Source: Oligoflexaceae bacterium (GTDB taxonomy: Bacteria; Bdellovibrionota_B; Oligoflexia; Oligoflexales; Oligoflexaceae). From it: a stretch of DNA of 24,438 bases. A program made the translations under genes and the position numbers. Below the pieces are notes generated by a model. The model was not told where the DNA came from. It worked only from the letters and a program-made list of their open reading frames with translations, and made no database searches. The DNA is taken from assembly GCA_947474445.1 (NCBI GenBank), contig CANJJY010000010.1, positions 1 through 24,438 of the forward strand, written 5' to 3'. Position 1 is the stretch's first letter, and every line of letters starts with the position of its first letter. Shown here piece after piece: positions 1 through 6,852 of the stretch.

Positions 1-279
1 AGTCCCCATCAGTCGCAGGCCAATCCCTTGCCCCCGAGCTTCTGAAGACACATAAATATAGTAAAGTTCCGCCGTCGAGCCGAGATCGCGAGCGAGCAGG
101 ACGCCCTGCCAAATGCCCCCAACACTCGCATAGAGAAGGAGAGTCCCGGGAATTTTAAGCGAAAGCTCAACTTCGTCGAAAGCCCAAAAATCGCCCGACC
201 AATTCAAACAAAATTGTTCTAAGGCCTTTTTCTCTGCAGCGCCGGCCTTGTAAACCTGGCAAACAAGGGAACTTTGCAT
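1..279 (-). CDS. GNAT-family N-acetyltransferase (partial, C-terminus off the window)
   Basis: The visible 93 codons are the N-terminal part of a protein reading off the left edge. They contain a YYIYVSSEARGQGIG stretch (residues 73-87), which is the beta4 strand plus motif A (R-G-x-G-x-G) that binds acetyl-CoA in GNAT enzymes of the RimI type. RimI acetylates the N-terminal amine of ribosomal protein S18. With only the first part visible the substrate cannot be fixed, so RimI is only one option among small GNATs. The start ATG overlaps the TGA of the upstream secreted-protein gene by one base (TGATG), so the two are probably cotranscribed and translationally coupled. Seen: motif and overlap. 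Inferred: acetyltransferase activity. Confidence 0.75.
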   Translation of the reverse strand, partial: MQSSLVCQVYKAGAAEKKALEQFCLNWSGDFWAFDEVELSLKIPGTLLLYASVGGIWQGVLLARDLGSTAELYYIYVSSEARGQGIGLRLMGT

Positions 280-893
280 CAGCCTTTCCTCGCGACCTGA
301 AGCGCTTGGAATTCTTTTGCTCGGTCGTAAAAGCGGTAAGGAGTCGCCTTTTGCATGGATGCAAACCAATCGCTATCCGGGTCGATATCCAGGAGATCTT
401 TTGCCGAAAGATCGGAATCTTGATTCAACACTTGCAGGCGACTGCGAACATAAGCTTGAATGCGAAAAATCGTGACGAGATTCTTCTGCAGTTCGGCTTC
501 GGTCACCCCTTGCCTTTTGAAGAAGGCAAGCAGCTCCTTATCCTCGAGCTGAACTTTTTGGATTTCCTTCTCGGCCCATTGCAGGGCACGGTTGTCAGCT
601 TGAAAGGAATCATTACGCGTCTGGTCCCCTTCGATGCTGGCAAAAACGATCATTTCATTCTTGAAGGTTTCCACCGCAGATTTCCACGTGGCGGTATCGA
701 GCAAAGCCTTACGGGATCGGCTACCCCCGGCTATCGTGCGCACCGAGTGATAGATTTCAATTTGTCTCTGGGAAAAAGACTTGCCGTTGATCTCAAGAAT
801 CAGGCGATCAAGCATTCGTGGCTCAGCCCTCAGACTGAACGTGTACAGAAGGGACAGCATGAAGCACGTGAGTTGGCACACGATCTTTTTCAC
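279..893 (-). CDS. Secreted SurA-N-domain-like periplasmic protein
   Basis: A 204-residue protein with a typical signal peptide: a Lys-Lys start, a hydrophobic core to about residue 21, and a likely cut after LRA. The mature N-terminus, MLDRLILEINGKSFSQRQIE, matches the opening strand and helix of SurA/PrsA-type chaperones, whose usual form is about 'vldrivavVNgevIsqrdle'. The rest is helical and charged, and no parvulin peptidyl-prolyl isomerase domain follows, so it would be at most a chaperone-core module. I chose the GTG at 893 because AAGGA lies 7 nt upstream and the signal peptide then starts at its charged end. An in-frame ATG at 920 would add nine residues and lacks that spacing. It may assist folding of envelope proteins, but this is inferred from a short match. 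Confidence 0.6.
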   Translation of the reverse strand: MKKIVCQLTCFMLSLLYTFSLRAEPRMLDRLILEINGKSFSQRQIEIYHSVRTIAGGSRSRKALLDTATWKSAVETFKNEMIVFASIEGDQTRNDSFQADNRALQWAEKEIQKVQLEDKELLAFFKRQGVTEAELQKNLVTIFRIQAYVRSRLQVLNQDSDLSAKDLLDIDPDSDWFASMQKATPYRFYDRAKEFQALQVARKG

Positions 894-961
894 GTTGCAT
901 TCCTTTTCGACTCGACACATGTCCCGCTAAAAGTGGCCCCTGGTCAGGGATCTATGGATAA

Positions 962-991
962 ATTGTAAAATATCAATAGATAATTTACCAA
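962..991 (-). promoter_or_regulatory. Putative sigma-70-type promoter for the SurA-like gene
   Basis: On the minus strand TTGGTA and TACAAT are separated by 18 bases, about 70 nt upstream of the GTG start. The -10 matches the consensus at 5 of 6 positions and the -35 at 4 of 6. The surroundings are AT-rich. Confidence 0.35.
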
Positions 992-1048
992 ATCATCGAG
1001 GACTCGCATCTTATTTAAATAAAAAAAACTCAGCAAAGACACTAAATC

Positions 1049-1076
1049 TTGACAACAAACGCATTGCCTGTAAACC
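1049..1076 (+). promoter_or_regulatory. Putative promoter of the HU gene
   Basis: A perfect -35 TTGACA (1049-1054) is followed after 16 bases by a weak -10, TAAACC (1071-1076). Just upstream lies a run of A residues (about 1018-1028) that could act as an UP element. The start codon is 51 nt downstream of the -10. The weak -10 limits confidence. Confidence 0.4.
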
Positions 1077-1126
1077 TTTAGCTGCGTACCCAAGTTCAAT
1101 TTAGAGTCAAACGATTGGAGGTTTCC

Positions 1127-1399
1127 ATGAATAAGGCCGAGTTGGTTGAAGCAATGACCAAAGTCACTGGTCTGACCAAATCCGACACTGAGAAGACTTT
1201 GGACTCGTTTATCGAAGTCGTCACGAAGAACATCAAGAAGAAAGATGGCGTGAAGCTAGTTGGCTTTGGCACTTTCTCTGTCTCGAACCGCAAGGCTCGC
1301 ATGGGTCGCAACCCTCAGACAGGTGAAGAGATTCAAATTCCTGCTCGCAAAGTTCCCGTCTTCCGTCCCGGCAAAGAACTGAAAGAAGCCGTAAAATAA
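1127..1399 (+). CDS. hup: HU-family DNA-binding protein
   Basis: A 90-residue protein of exactly the usual HU/IHF length. It begins MNKAELVEAM, carries the core VGFGTFSVSNRKARMGRNPQTG and the beta-arm RNPQTGEEIQIPA with the conserved intercalating proline, and ends FRPGKELKEAVK. HU dimers bend and compact DNA, with little sequence preference, and act in the nucleoid. Start: the ATG at 1127 has GGAGG five bases upstream. An upstream in-frame ATG (1115) would add four residues but has no ribosome site. The gene stands alone between minus-strand neighbours, with its own promoter and a hairpin after it. Whether it is HU-alpha, HU-beta or an IHF-like paralogue cannot be settled here, but the sequence reads as HU. 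Confidence 0.95.
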   Translation: MNKAELVEAMTKVTGLTKSDTEKTLDSFIEVVTKNIKKKDGVKLVGFGTFSVSNRKARMGRNPQTGEEIQIPARKVPVFRPGKELKEAVK

Positions 1400-1410
1400 G
1401 TTCCCGTAAA

Positions 1411-1441
1411 GGCTCCATCGTTCATCCAGCGAACGGGAGCC
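1411..1441 (+). terminator. Hairpin terminator after the HU gene
   Basis: GGCTCC pairs with GGAGCC and CGTTC with GAACG, with a two-base bulge on the left arm and a loop ATCCAGC. It starts 12 nt after the HU stop. The following bases are pyrimidine-rich (CGCTTTCC) but lack a pure T run, so termination may be imperfect. Confidence 0.5.
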
Positions 1442-1526
1442 CGCTTTCCTCGCTTATTCCCTCTTTAGCTTTACCTGCCATCGCCTGATCGACTCATAGT
1501 TTACAGAGAGCGACCTGAGACACCAT

Positions 1527-1549
1527 GTTTAAAACAGCACGTTTTAAGC
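1527..1549 (-). terminator. AT-rich inverted repeat, possible terminator after manA
   Basis: GTTTAAAAC and GTTTTAAGC flank a 5-base loop (8 of 9 pairs), about 50 nt past the manA stop on its strand. No T run follows on the minus strand, so it could instead be an operator or a weak stop. Apart from this and the HU hairpin, I see nothing in 1400-1600. Confidence 0.3.
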
Positions 1550-1600
1550 CATTCTATAAGCATTTTTTTGTTAGATATGCAAAATGAGGAAGGCCGAACC

Positions 1601-2698
1601 TTAAACCGTCCAGCTGAGCTGCGCTCCTGCCGGTATCACGAGGACGAGATCGCACGATGAAATTGCGCGCATCTGCATAGGAAAAGCTACATAAGGCAAA
1701 AAGCCTGGCTCACCGGCCCCAAAATCTACCAGCTGCCCCTGACGATGCTCACAGGTAAATACTCCATGAAGACTTACCATCGTCGCAAACCCATCGCGCA
1801 GTTGCCATTCAAGAGCTCCTTGCGCAGCCAAGCGGACACGCACGACTTGATAAGAATCATTGACTGGATAGATCTCGATCGTACCTTTTCCCGCTGGCAG
1901 TAAATGCTTTTCAGGCAAGCGACGTAAGCCGTCCACGAAATCAGAGCCGACCTGTGACTCAGGATCGATCAGACGTAGGCCCTCGTCGATATGGAGCTCG
2001 CGCGGCTTTCCTCTCTCCTGATCGATCGCACCGTTTGAATCATAGCGACGTCCCCAATCCCAAAATCGATAGGTCTTACCGCTCTTACCCAGCAAAACGC
2101 GCTGGGGCTCTAAGAGGGTGATACCAGGTCCTATCGCATGAGGCACGCCGGGTTGAATTTCGAAATAATCACCTGCCTCAACGGGCACAAACTGAAGATA
2201 GGGACGAAGGTCAGCATCGCGCACAAGAAGTTCGCGCAATTTATCCCTGGCGATTGGTTTTGAAAACCCCAGATAAAGACCGGCACCCGGCTCAGCGTGA
2301 AGGATAAGCCACGATTCGGGTTTGCCACATTCTTTGGCCAAAAGGTGAGGATCTTCATCGCGAGGATGCACCTGTACGGACAAAGGCTGATCGGCATTCA
2401 GGAGCTTGATAAGAATTTCGCAGGTCGCGCCCTTCTTAGCTACATAAGTTGCTGACAGCATCTGCTCGGGCTCTTCCTGCAAGAGCTCGAGGAGAGGACG
2501 GTGATACAGCAAAACTTCAGACGGAAAATCCGGATCACAGGAGACTTCCCAAGATTCCCCGATCGCTGCCGGCGACGGTCTGATATGGCTTTTATATAAA
2601 CGTTGGATCTGCAGACCTGCCCAAGGAGTTCGAGCTAAGGGAGTGAATCGATCGGGACTGAGTTTAAGGGCCTGACTGAGTTGAAGCATAGGACTCAT
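1601..2698 (-). CDS. manA: Mannose-6-phosphate isomerase, class I (zinc enzyme)
   Basis: A 365-residue protein with all signatures of type I phosphomannose isomerase. Zinc ligands are Gln109 and His111 (SVQVHPRDE), Glu128 (GKPESW) and His187 (GVPHAIGPG). It also has IGESWEVS near residue 47 and the substrate-site segment TYRFWDWGRRYD. It interconverts mannose-6-phosphate and fructose-6-phosphate in the cytoplasm, feeding GDP-mannose and surface polysaccharide synthesis or mannose use. The start is the ATG at 2698, which overlaps the stop of the HIT gene as ATGA and has an AGG just upstream. The reading frame stays open a further 68 codons upstream, but that part overlaps the HIT gene and looks non-native. 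It is the last gene of the apparent gmhA-HIT-manA operon. Confidence 0.93.
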   Translation of the reverse strand: MSPMLQLSQALKLSPDRFTPLARTPWAGLQIQRLYKSHIRPSPAAIGESWEVSCDPDFPSEVLLYHRPLLELLQEEPEQMLSATYVAKKGATCEILIKLLNADQPLSVQVHPRDEDPHLLAKECGKPESWLILHAEPGAGLYLGFSKPIARDKLRELLVRDADLRPYLQFVPVEAGDYFEIQPGVPHAIGPGITLLEPQRVLLGKSGKTYRFWDWGRRYDSNGAIDQERGKPRELHIDEGLRLIDPESQVGSDFVDGLRRLPEKHLLPAGKGTIEIYPVNDSYQVVRVRLAAQGALEWQLRDGFATMVSLHGVFTCEHRQGQLVDFGAGEPGFLPYVAFPMQMRAISSCDLVLVIPAGAQLSWTV

Positions 2699-3039
2699 CC
2701 TGGAGGCCATGAGAGACGGCGTCCCCCAAGGATATGAGCGTGAATATAAGCTACAGTCTGTTGACCATCGCGTCCCTGATTGAAGACTATGCGATATCCA
2801 TTGGGATCGAGACCGAGATGCGCGGCTGCCTTGGCGATACTTGCCATATAGAGTCCGAGTTTGATCGGATCTCCTGTCTGCAGATCGGCGAAACCCGTCC
2901 ATTTTTCTTTGGGTATGACCAGTACGTGGATCGGCGCCTGCGGAGCAATGTCATGAAAAGCTAGGACGTGCTCGTCCTCGTACGCAATCTTTGCTGGAAT
3001 TTCCTTCCGCAGGATCTTATCAAAAAGAGTTTCACTCAT
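2695..3039 (-). CDS. HIT-domain (HinT-like) nucleotide-binding protein
   Basis: A 114-residue cytoplasmic protein of the histidine-triad family. It begins TLFDKILRKEIPAKIAYEDEHVLAFHDI, has APIHVLVIPKE, and ends with the triad region followed by GGRRLSWPPG, as in Hint1. HinT proteins hydrolyse nucleoside phosphoramidates and aminoacyl-adenylates. The canonical His-x-His-x-His reads Tyr98-Ile-His100-Ala-His102. The middle His, the nucleophile in the family, and the last His are kept, while the first is Tyr (codon TAT). The start ATG (3039) has GAGAGG seven bases upstream; a GTG directly before it would add one residue. The stop overlaps the manA start (ATGA), and gmhA ends 30 bases upstream, so the three genes are likely one transcript. 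Confidence 0.92.
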   Translation of the reverse strand: MSETLFDKILRKEIPAKIAYEDEHVLAFHDIAPQAPIHVLVIPKEKWTGFADLQTGDPIKLGLYMASIAKAAAHLGLDPNGYRIVFNQGRDGQQTVAYIHAHILGGRRLSWPPG

Positions 3040-3069
3040 CACAGAACCTCTCGGGTTTCAGGTTCTACC

Positions 3070-3654
3070 TCAATAATTGCTCGAAAAAAGATCCCGTTCG
3101 ACCAACTCGATCAAGGTATGAATCACTTTGATGTGCAATTCCTGAACGCGATCGGCGAAGCGGCCACCCGGCGTGCAGATATCCACCGTAGCCAATTGCC
3201 CGAGGGCGGTTGCCGGCTTGCCTGTCAGAGTAATAACGGTCATCCCAATCTTTCGCGCCGCTTCCGCGGCTTTGATGACGTTAGGGCTTTTCCCACTCGT
3301 GCTGATCCCGACCAGAACATCGCCGGGTCGACCATGCGCTTCGACAAATCGAGAGAAGACATAATCAAAACCGAAATCATTGGCGACACAGGTCAGGTGC
3401 GCTCCATCACTCATCGAAAGGGCACCGAGCGCGGGTCTGTCCTTGCGATAGCGACCTGAGAGTTCCTCGGCCAGATGCATCGCGTCACACATGGAGCCAC
3501 CATTGCCACAGGTATAAACGTGTCCACGGGCCTTGAAACAGTCGATCAATATCTTCGCGGCAGCAGCGATATGATGATGGGTCGCCTCACTCTGAATAAG
3601 GGCATCGAGCGACGTGCGGGCTTCTTCGAAGCTAGCTCGAATATGGTCTAGCAT
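3070..3654 (-). CDS. gmhA: Sedoheptulose-7-phosphate isomerase
   Basis: A 194-residue SIS-domain protein that aligns along its whole length with E. coli GmhA. It has YTCGNGGSMCDAMHLAEELSGR (residues 48-69), VANDFGFDYVFSR, GDVLVGISTSGKSPNVIKA and DRVQELHIKVIH. The zinc ligands by family comparison are His60, Glu64, Gln171 and His179, all present. It converts sedoheptulose-7-phosphate to D-glycero-D-manno-heptose-7-phosphate, the first step of the ADP-heptose route for the LPS inner core, in the cytoplasm. The start ATG 3654 gives an N-terminus matching E. coli, with AGGAGG ten bases upstream. The frame remains open to 3840, and an ATG at 3687 with AAGGG seven bases before it is a weaker alternative. 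First gene of the gmhA-HIT-manA set. Confidence 0.94.
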   Translation of the reverse strand: MLDHIRASFEEARTSLDALIQSEATHHHIAAAAKILIDCFKARGHVYTCGNGGSMCDAMHLAEELSGRYRKDRPALGALSMSDGAHLTCVANDFGFDYVFSRFVEAHGRPGDVLVGISTSGKSPNVIKAAEAARKIGMTVITLTGKPATALGQLATVDICTPGGRFADRVQELHIKVIHTLIELVERDLFSSNY

Positions 3655-3839
3655 GATGGACAAGCCTCCTAGTTTTAAGGCCCTCATAACGAGACCCTTT
3701 TTGATCTGGCGCTTTGACCCCTTTAGCGCGATCTTGCCACAACTCAAACGGCCCTTGCAAAGCAATTTGCATGGCTTTGAGAGAGATGGGATACTGACCG
3801 CGGCATCAAATGAACCGGTTCCCTGAGAGGTCTTAACCA

Positions 3840-4526
3840 TTGAACACGCCTTTACGCCCTTTGCATCTGGCCGTCATTGACCCGGCCGTGCGCGTACCCG
3901 AACTCGATAACTTCAATCGGCTGGTCCTCGTGTCTCCGGAACTCCGCCTGAGCTACCATTTGCCGGCTCTCTTTGGCATGAGTTCGCTGCTAAAGGTTCC
4001 CCAATTGCCCGATGCCTTGGTTATTTTCGGAAGTGGCGCTTCTGTGTACGACGGCCTGCCATGGCAAGAGCCACTGAATAGCTGGATTTTGGATCGCTTG
4101 GCCGAAGGACTCCCGACCCTTGGTATCTGCTATGGCCACCAGTTGTTGGCTCATCTCTTGGGAGGACGCGTCGCCTTCGCTCATCCCGATCAAGAAAAAT
4201 ATAGAGGCATGCGACCTTTCACGTTCACCGAGCGCGGATTTTGGGGCGAGGCTGGGACTCAAGGCCGCATGGTCGTTTCACATCGTGAAATCGTCGTCGA
4301 ACTTCCACCCGATTGTTATACGGTAGCTTCAAGCCCACTCGTCGAAGTTGAGGCTTTTGCACACCGGCAACTCCCCATTTGGGGTATACAAGCTCACCCT
4401 GAGGCAGGACCGGACTTTTTAGAGAGTCAGGCAATCGATCTATCGACTGAAGAACGGCCTTTCGCTTGCGGCCAGGACTTTCTTCGCCGTTTCGCTCAGC
4501 ATCTCCTGCAGCATCGCATTCAATAG
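3840..4526 (+). CDS. Stand-alone class I glutamine amidotransferase
   Basis: A 228-residue protein with the triad of class I (GMP-synthase-type) glutaminase domains: nucleophile Cys97 in TLGICYGHQLLAHLLGG, and His186/Glu188 in WGIQAHPEAG. Such domains release ammonia from glutamine and hand it to a synthetase or transferase. No partner domain is attached and no obvious acceptor enzyme lies next to it, so the real substrate is unknown. The related GuaA-like free-standing proteins also include gamma-glutamyl hydrolases. Start: an in-frame TAA at 3834 forces the start to TTG 3840 (GAGAGG nine bases upstream) or far downstream, so a TTG start is assigned. It diverges from gmhA across 185 bases in which I see no convincing promoter. 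Confidence 0.85.
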   Translation: MNTPLRPLHLAVIDPAVRVPELDNFNRLVLVSPELRLSYHLPALFGMSSLLKVPQLPDALVIFGSGASVYDGLPWQEPLNSWILDRLAEGLPTLGICYGHQLLAHLLGGRVAFAHPDQEKYRGMRPFTFTERGFWGEAGTQGRMVVSHREIVVELPPDCYTVASSPLVEVEAFAHRQLPIWGIQAHPEAGPDFLESQAIDLSTEERPFACGQDFLRRFAQHLLQHRIQ

Positions 4527-4624
4527 AAGAAGGTGACCCTTCCCGACCCAATTCTTCTTCAAATCTGAAAGATAAACCCCTACCACCCCCCTCTTGCTGG
4601 GCAAAAACGATCAGCACGTAAATT

Positions 4625-4639
4625 TTTTATTCAATAAAA
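4625..4639. repeat. AT palindrome upstream of flagellin
   Basis: TTTTATT-C-AATAAAA is a perfect odd-centred palindrome about 35 bases upstream of the sigma-28 -35 element. It could be an activator site, an UP-like element, or the tail of a terminator for the preceding amidotransferase. The sequence alone does not decide. Confidence 0.35.
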
Positions 4640-4673
4640 TCAGGGCTCTAAACCCTTACGAGGCAGTAATTGC

Positions 4674-4700
4674 TAAACTGTTACGGTCCCTTGACGAAAC
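4674..4700 (+). promoter_or_regulatory. Sigma-28 (FliA)-type flagellin promoter
   Basis: TAAA (4674-4677), 15 bases, then GACGAAAC (4693-4700). The enterobacterial FliA consensus is TAAA-N15-GCCGATAA, so the -35 is exact, the spacer is exact, and 5 of 8 bases of the -10 match, including the CGA core. It ends 55 bases before the flagellin ATG. This fits the known late-class control of flagellin genes. Confidence 0.55.
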
Positions 4701-4710
4701 ACTAGGTAAT

Positions 4711-4729
4711 GAATCGCACGATGTGATTC
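4711..4729 (+). promoter_or_regulatory. Hairpin in the flagellin leader mRNA
   Basis: GAATCGCA and TGTGATTC (7 of 8 pairs, with the mismatch position able to form G-U) enclose a 3-base loop, ending 13 bases before the AGGAGG ribosome site. It would lie in the leader of a transcript from the sigma-28 promoter and could affect mRNA stability or translation. Confidence 0.4.
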
Positions 4730-4755
4730 GATTCTTATGACAGGAGGTCTGAGTT

Positions 4756-5679
4756 ATGGGTTTGAGGATTAGAACCAATATCGCTTCACTCAATGCGCAG
4801 CGTCGATTAGCCAAATCGACAGAAGCCCTGCAAGAGTCCGGAAACAAATTGGCATCAGGTAAACGAATCAACAAGGCAGCTGATGATGCAGCTGGACTTG
4901 CGATCTCGTCTAACTTGGGCGCCGACATCCGTTCTCTCAATCAAGCCAAACGTAACGCCAACGACGGTGTTTCGCTCGTGCAGACGGCAGAAGGTGGTCT
5001 CGAAGAGACAACCAACATGCTGACTCGCCTTCGCGAACTCGCGGTCCAAGGCGCAAGTGATACGATTGGCGAAACTGAGCGTGGCTTCCTTAACAAGGAA
5101 TTTGTCGCACTCAAAGACGAAATCGACCGTATCGCCAACGCTACCGAGTTCAACGGCACGCGCCTGATCGTCGGTAACGCGGAAATCGGCGATGAGATCG
5201 CCAATGCTCCCGGTACTTTCCCACTTGAGATCCAAGTTGGTAAAGACTACTTCACCGGTGTCGACGGGATTGATCAACCCAATCAAGTCAACATCATCAA
5301 AATCGATTTGGGCAAGCTCAATGCTTTCACTGATGGCGAGGGCTCCCTCGATATCGGTCGCGCCGAAGAAGGCACCCGTGTCGATTCCAAGCAGAATGCT
5401 CAGCAGAGCATCAACAAGCTCGATGCAGCGATCGTGAAAGTGAGTGACTACCGCTCCTACCTCGGCGCGATTCAAAACCGCCTAGGCAGCACGATCGACA
5501 ACTTAAGCACGGCGACCGAGAACTTGACGGCTGCTAACAGCCGCATCCTCGACACCGACTTCGCAGAAGAAACCGCCAAGTACACCTCGGCGAACATTCT
5601 TCAGCAGGCTGGTGCTTCGATTCTGGGTCAAGCGAACCAGAAGCCACAGATCGCGTTGGGCCTCCTACAGAATCTCTAA
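4756..5679 (+). CDS. fliC: Flagellin
   Basis: A 307-residue flagellin. The N-terminal D0/D1 helices (residues 1-140) include GNKLASGKRINKAADDAAGLAIS and NMLTRLRELAVQGASDT. The C-terminal D1/D0 helices (about 225-307) include SYLGAIQNRLGSTIDNL and AETAKYTSANILQQAGASILGQANQ-like sequence, ending LLQNL. The middle (about 145-220) is short, so there is no large outer D2/D3 domain. It is exported by the flagellar type III apparatus and polymerises into the filament. The ATG has AGGAGG eight bases upstream, a sigma-28-type promoter lies about 55-80 bases upstream, and a GC hairpin follows, so it looks monocistronic. No export chaperone (fliS) or cap gene (fliD) is adjacent. Other flagellin paralogues probably exist elsewhere, but that is inference. 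Confidence 0.97.
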   Translation: MGLRIRTNIASLNAQRRLAKSTEALQESGNKLASGKRINKAADDAAGLAISSNLGADIRSLNQAKRNANDGVSLVQTAEGGLEETTNMLTRLRELAVQGASDTIGETERGFLNKEFVALKDEIDRIANATEFNGTRLIVGNAEIGDEIANAPGTFPLEIQVGKDYFTGVDGIDQPNQVNIIKIDLGKLNAFTDGEGSLDIGRAEEGTRVDSKQNAQQSINKLDAAIVKVSDYRSYLGAIQNRLGSTIDNLSTATENLTAANSRILDTDFAEETAKYTSANILQQAGASILGQANQKPQIALGLLQNL

Positions 5680-5747
5680 GCTTTGAAGCGATTGCTTAGA
5701 GTCTTTGTAAAGGTTCACATCCTCCAAGACCTGTCTCCGTCATAAAA

Positions 5748-5769
5748 GCGGGAGGTAACCCCCTCCCGC
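5748..5769 (+). terminator. GC-rich hairpin terminator after flagellin
   Basis: GCGGGAGG and CCTCCCGC form an 8-bp perfect stem around the loop TAACCC, 69 nt after the flagellin stop. It is very stable, but no T run follows (CTCCGGAG, itself a palindrome, comes next). It may work as a stability element as much as a terminator. Confidence 0.55.
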
Positions 5770-5790
5770 CTCCGGAGCTCTCCTTGGGGA

Positions 5791-5819
5791 TTGACCGTTA
5801 CTCTGAGGTCTATCATGAT
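5791..5819 (+). promoter_or_regulatory. Putative sigma-70-type promoter of arginase
   Basis: TTGACC (5 of 6), 17 bases, CATGAT (4 of 6), ending 58 bases before the arginase ATG. A second -10-like GATAAT sits at 5827-5832 without a good -35. Confidence 0.45.
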
Positions 5820-5877
5820 GTCCTACGATAATGTCCGATTCGGATCTTAGGCAGGGACGTGAGGACTTGGAGTCAAG

Positions 5878-6789
5878 ATGCAGAGGCAGCGTACGATAGA
5901 GATTATTGGAGTCCCCTCCGATCTAGGTGCCAACATTAGAGGCGCCAACATGGGGCCAGCGACCTTGCGGATCGCCAACCTCAAGACCAAGATCGAACAG
6001 CAGGGCTATTCTGTAGTCGATTTAGGTGACCTACATGTCCCGATTCGGGAATCTCTCGAATCTAAAATCCTGGAAGAAAAATATCTCTCCCCCATCAGCG
6101 AACTCTGTCGCAACCTTTCCGCCATCACGGAAGGCATTCTCGATCGCGGACACATTCCCCTCATAATCGGTGGCGATCACAGTGTAGCCATCGGCAGCAT
6201 CAGCGGCATTCTCCGGTATTTTCATAAGCAAGATGCTGAGGTTGGTCTCATTTGGGTCGATGCCCATGCTGACGTCAATACTCCGGCCACTTCCCCGTCG
6301 GGCAATATCCACGGCATGCCGCTAGCGACGCTTCTCGGCCGAGGGCACGACATCCTCACGGCGATCAGCACTAAGAAGTTGAGACCCGAGAACACGGCCC
6401 TGATTGGGATCAGAAACATCGATGACGAAGAGAAACGCATCCTGCGCGAGACCGGTATCAAGTACTATTCGATGCGCGATATCGATGAAAAAGGCATGTT
6501 TACCGTGATGCGCGAAGCGATTGCCTTCGCTTCGAATGGAACCTCCGGCATCCACGTTTCCTTTGACATTGACGGCATCGATCCTCGCTATGCTCCCGGC
6601 GTCAGCACACCTGTCAGCGGCGGATTGACCTTGCGAGAAGCACACCTCTGCCTGGAAATGCTTTCCGAAACACAAAAGCTGGTCTCTCTTGAATTCGTCG
6701 AGATCAATCCGATTACCGACGTTGGCGCGCAAACTGCGCACGTGACGGTCGATCTCATCCTATCCGCGCTCGGCAAATCAATCGTGTGA
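5878..6789 (+). CDS. rocF: Arginase
   Basis: A 303-residue ureohydrolase. The two-manganese centre is complete: His101 (GGDHS), Asp128, His130 and Asp132 (WVDAHAD), and Asp230 and Asp232 (SFDIDGIDP). The segment VNTPATSPSGNIHGMPLA (133-150) is the arginase version of the substrate loop rather than that of agmatinase or formiminoglutamase. The enzyme splits L-arginine into ornithine and urea in the cytoplasm. The ATG has TTGGAG five bases upstream. It has its own candidate promoter, and the neighbouring genes point to no pathway: no ornithine aminotransferase, urease or arginine transporter is adjacent, so the role (nitrogen release, proline or polyamine supply) is open. Confidence 0.94.
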   Translation: MQRQRTIEIIGVPSDLGANIRGANMGPATLRIANLKTKIEQQGYSVVDLGDLHVPIRESLESKILEEKYLSPISELCRNLSAITEGILDRGHIPLIIGGDHSVAIGSISGILRYFHKQDAEVGLIWVDAHADVNTPATSPSGNIHGMPLATLLGRGHDILTAISTKKLRPENTALIGIRNIDDEEKRILRETGIKYYSMRDIDEKGMFTVMREAIAFASNGTSGIHVSFDIDGIDPRYAPGVSTPVSGGLTLREAHLCLEMLSETQKLVSLEFVEINPITDVGAQTAHVTVDLILSALGKSIV

Positions 6790-6852
6790 TTCAAACTCTC
6801 AGCGAAAGCCTCCCCACTTCGCGGCTAAAGGCAAAGTCAAAAGTATCCGAGA

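Noticed and set aside
3655..3840. A 62-residue N-terminal extension of GmhA
   Set aside because: GmhA proteins start where the ATG 3654 places them; the extension is basic and unlike any domain.
4742..4754. GGAGGTCTGAGT shared by the flagellin and phoB ribosome sites
   Set aside because: Most of the match is the Shine-Dalgarno sequence itself; the rest is too short to mean coregulation.
5739..5749. CGTCATAAAAG shared between the flagellin terminator and the fliG/cinA intergenic region (13825-13835)
   Set aside because: An 11-base match is expected by chance in a window of this size, and the flanks do not align.
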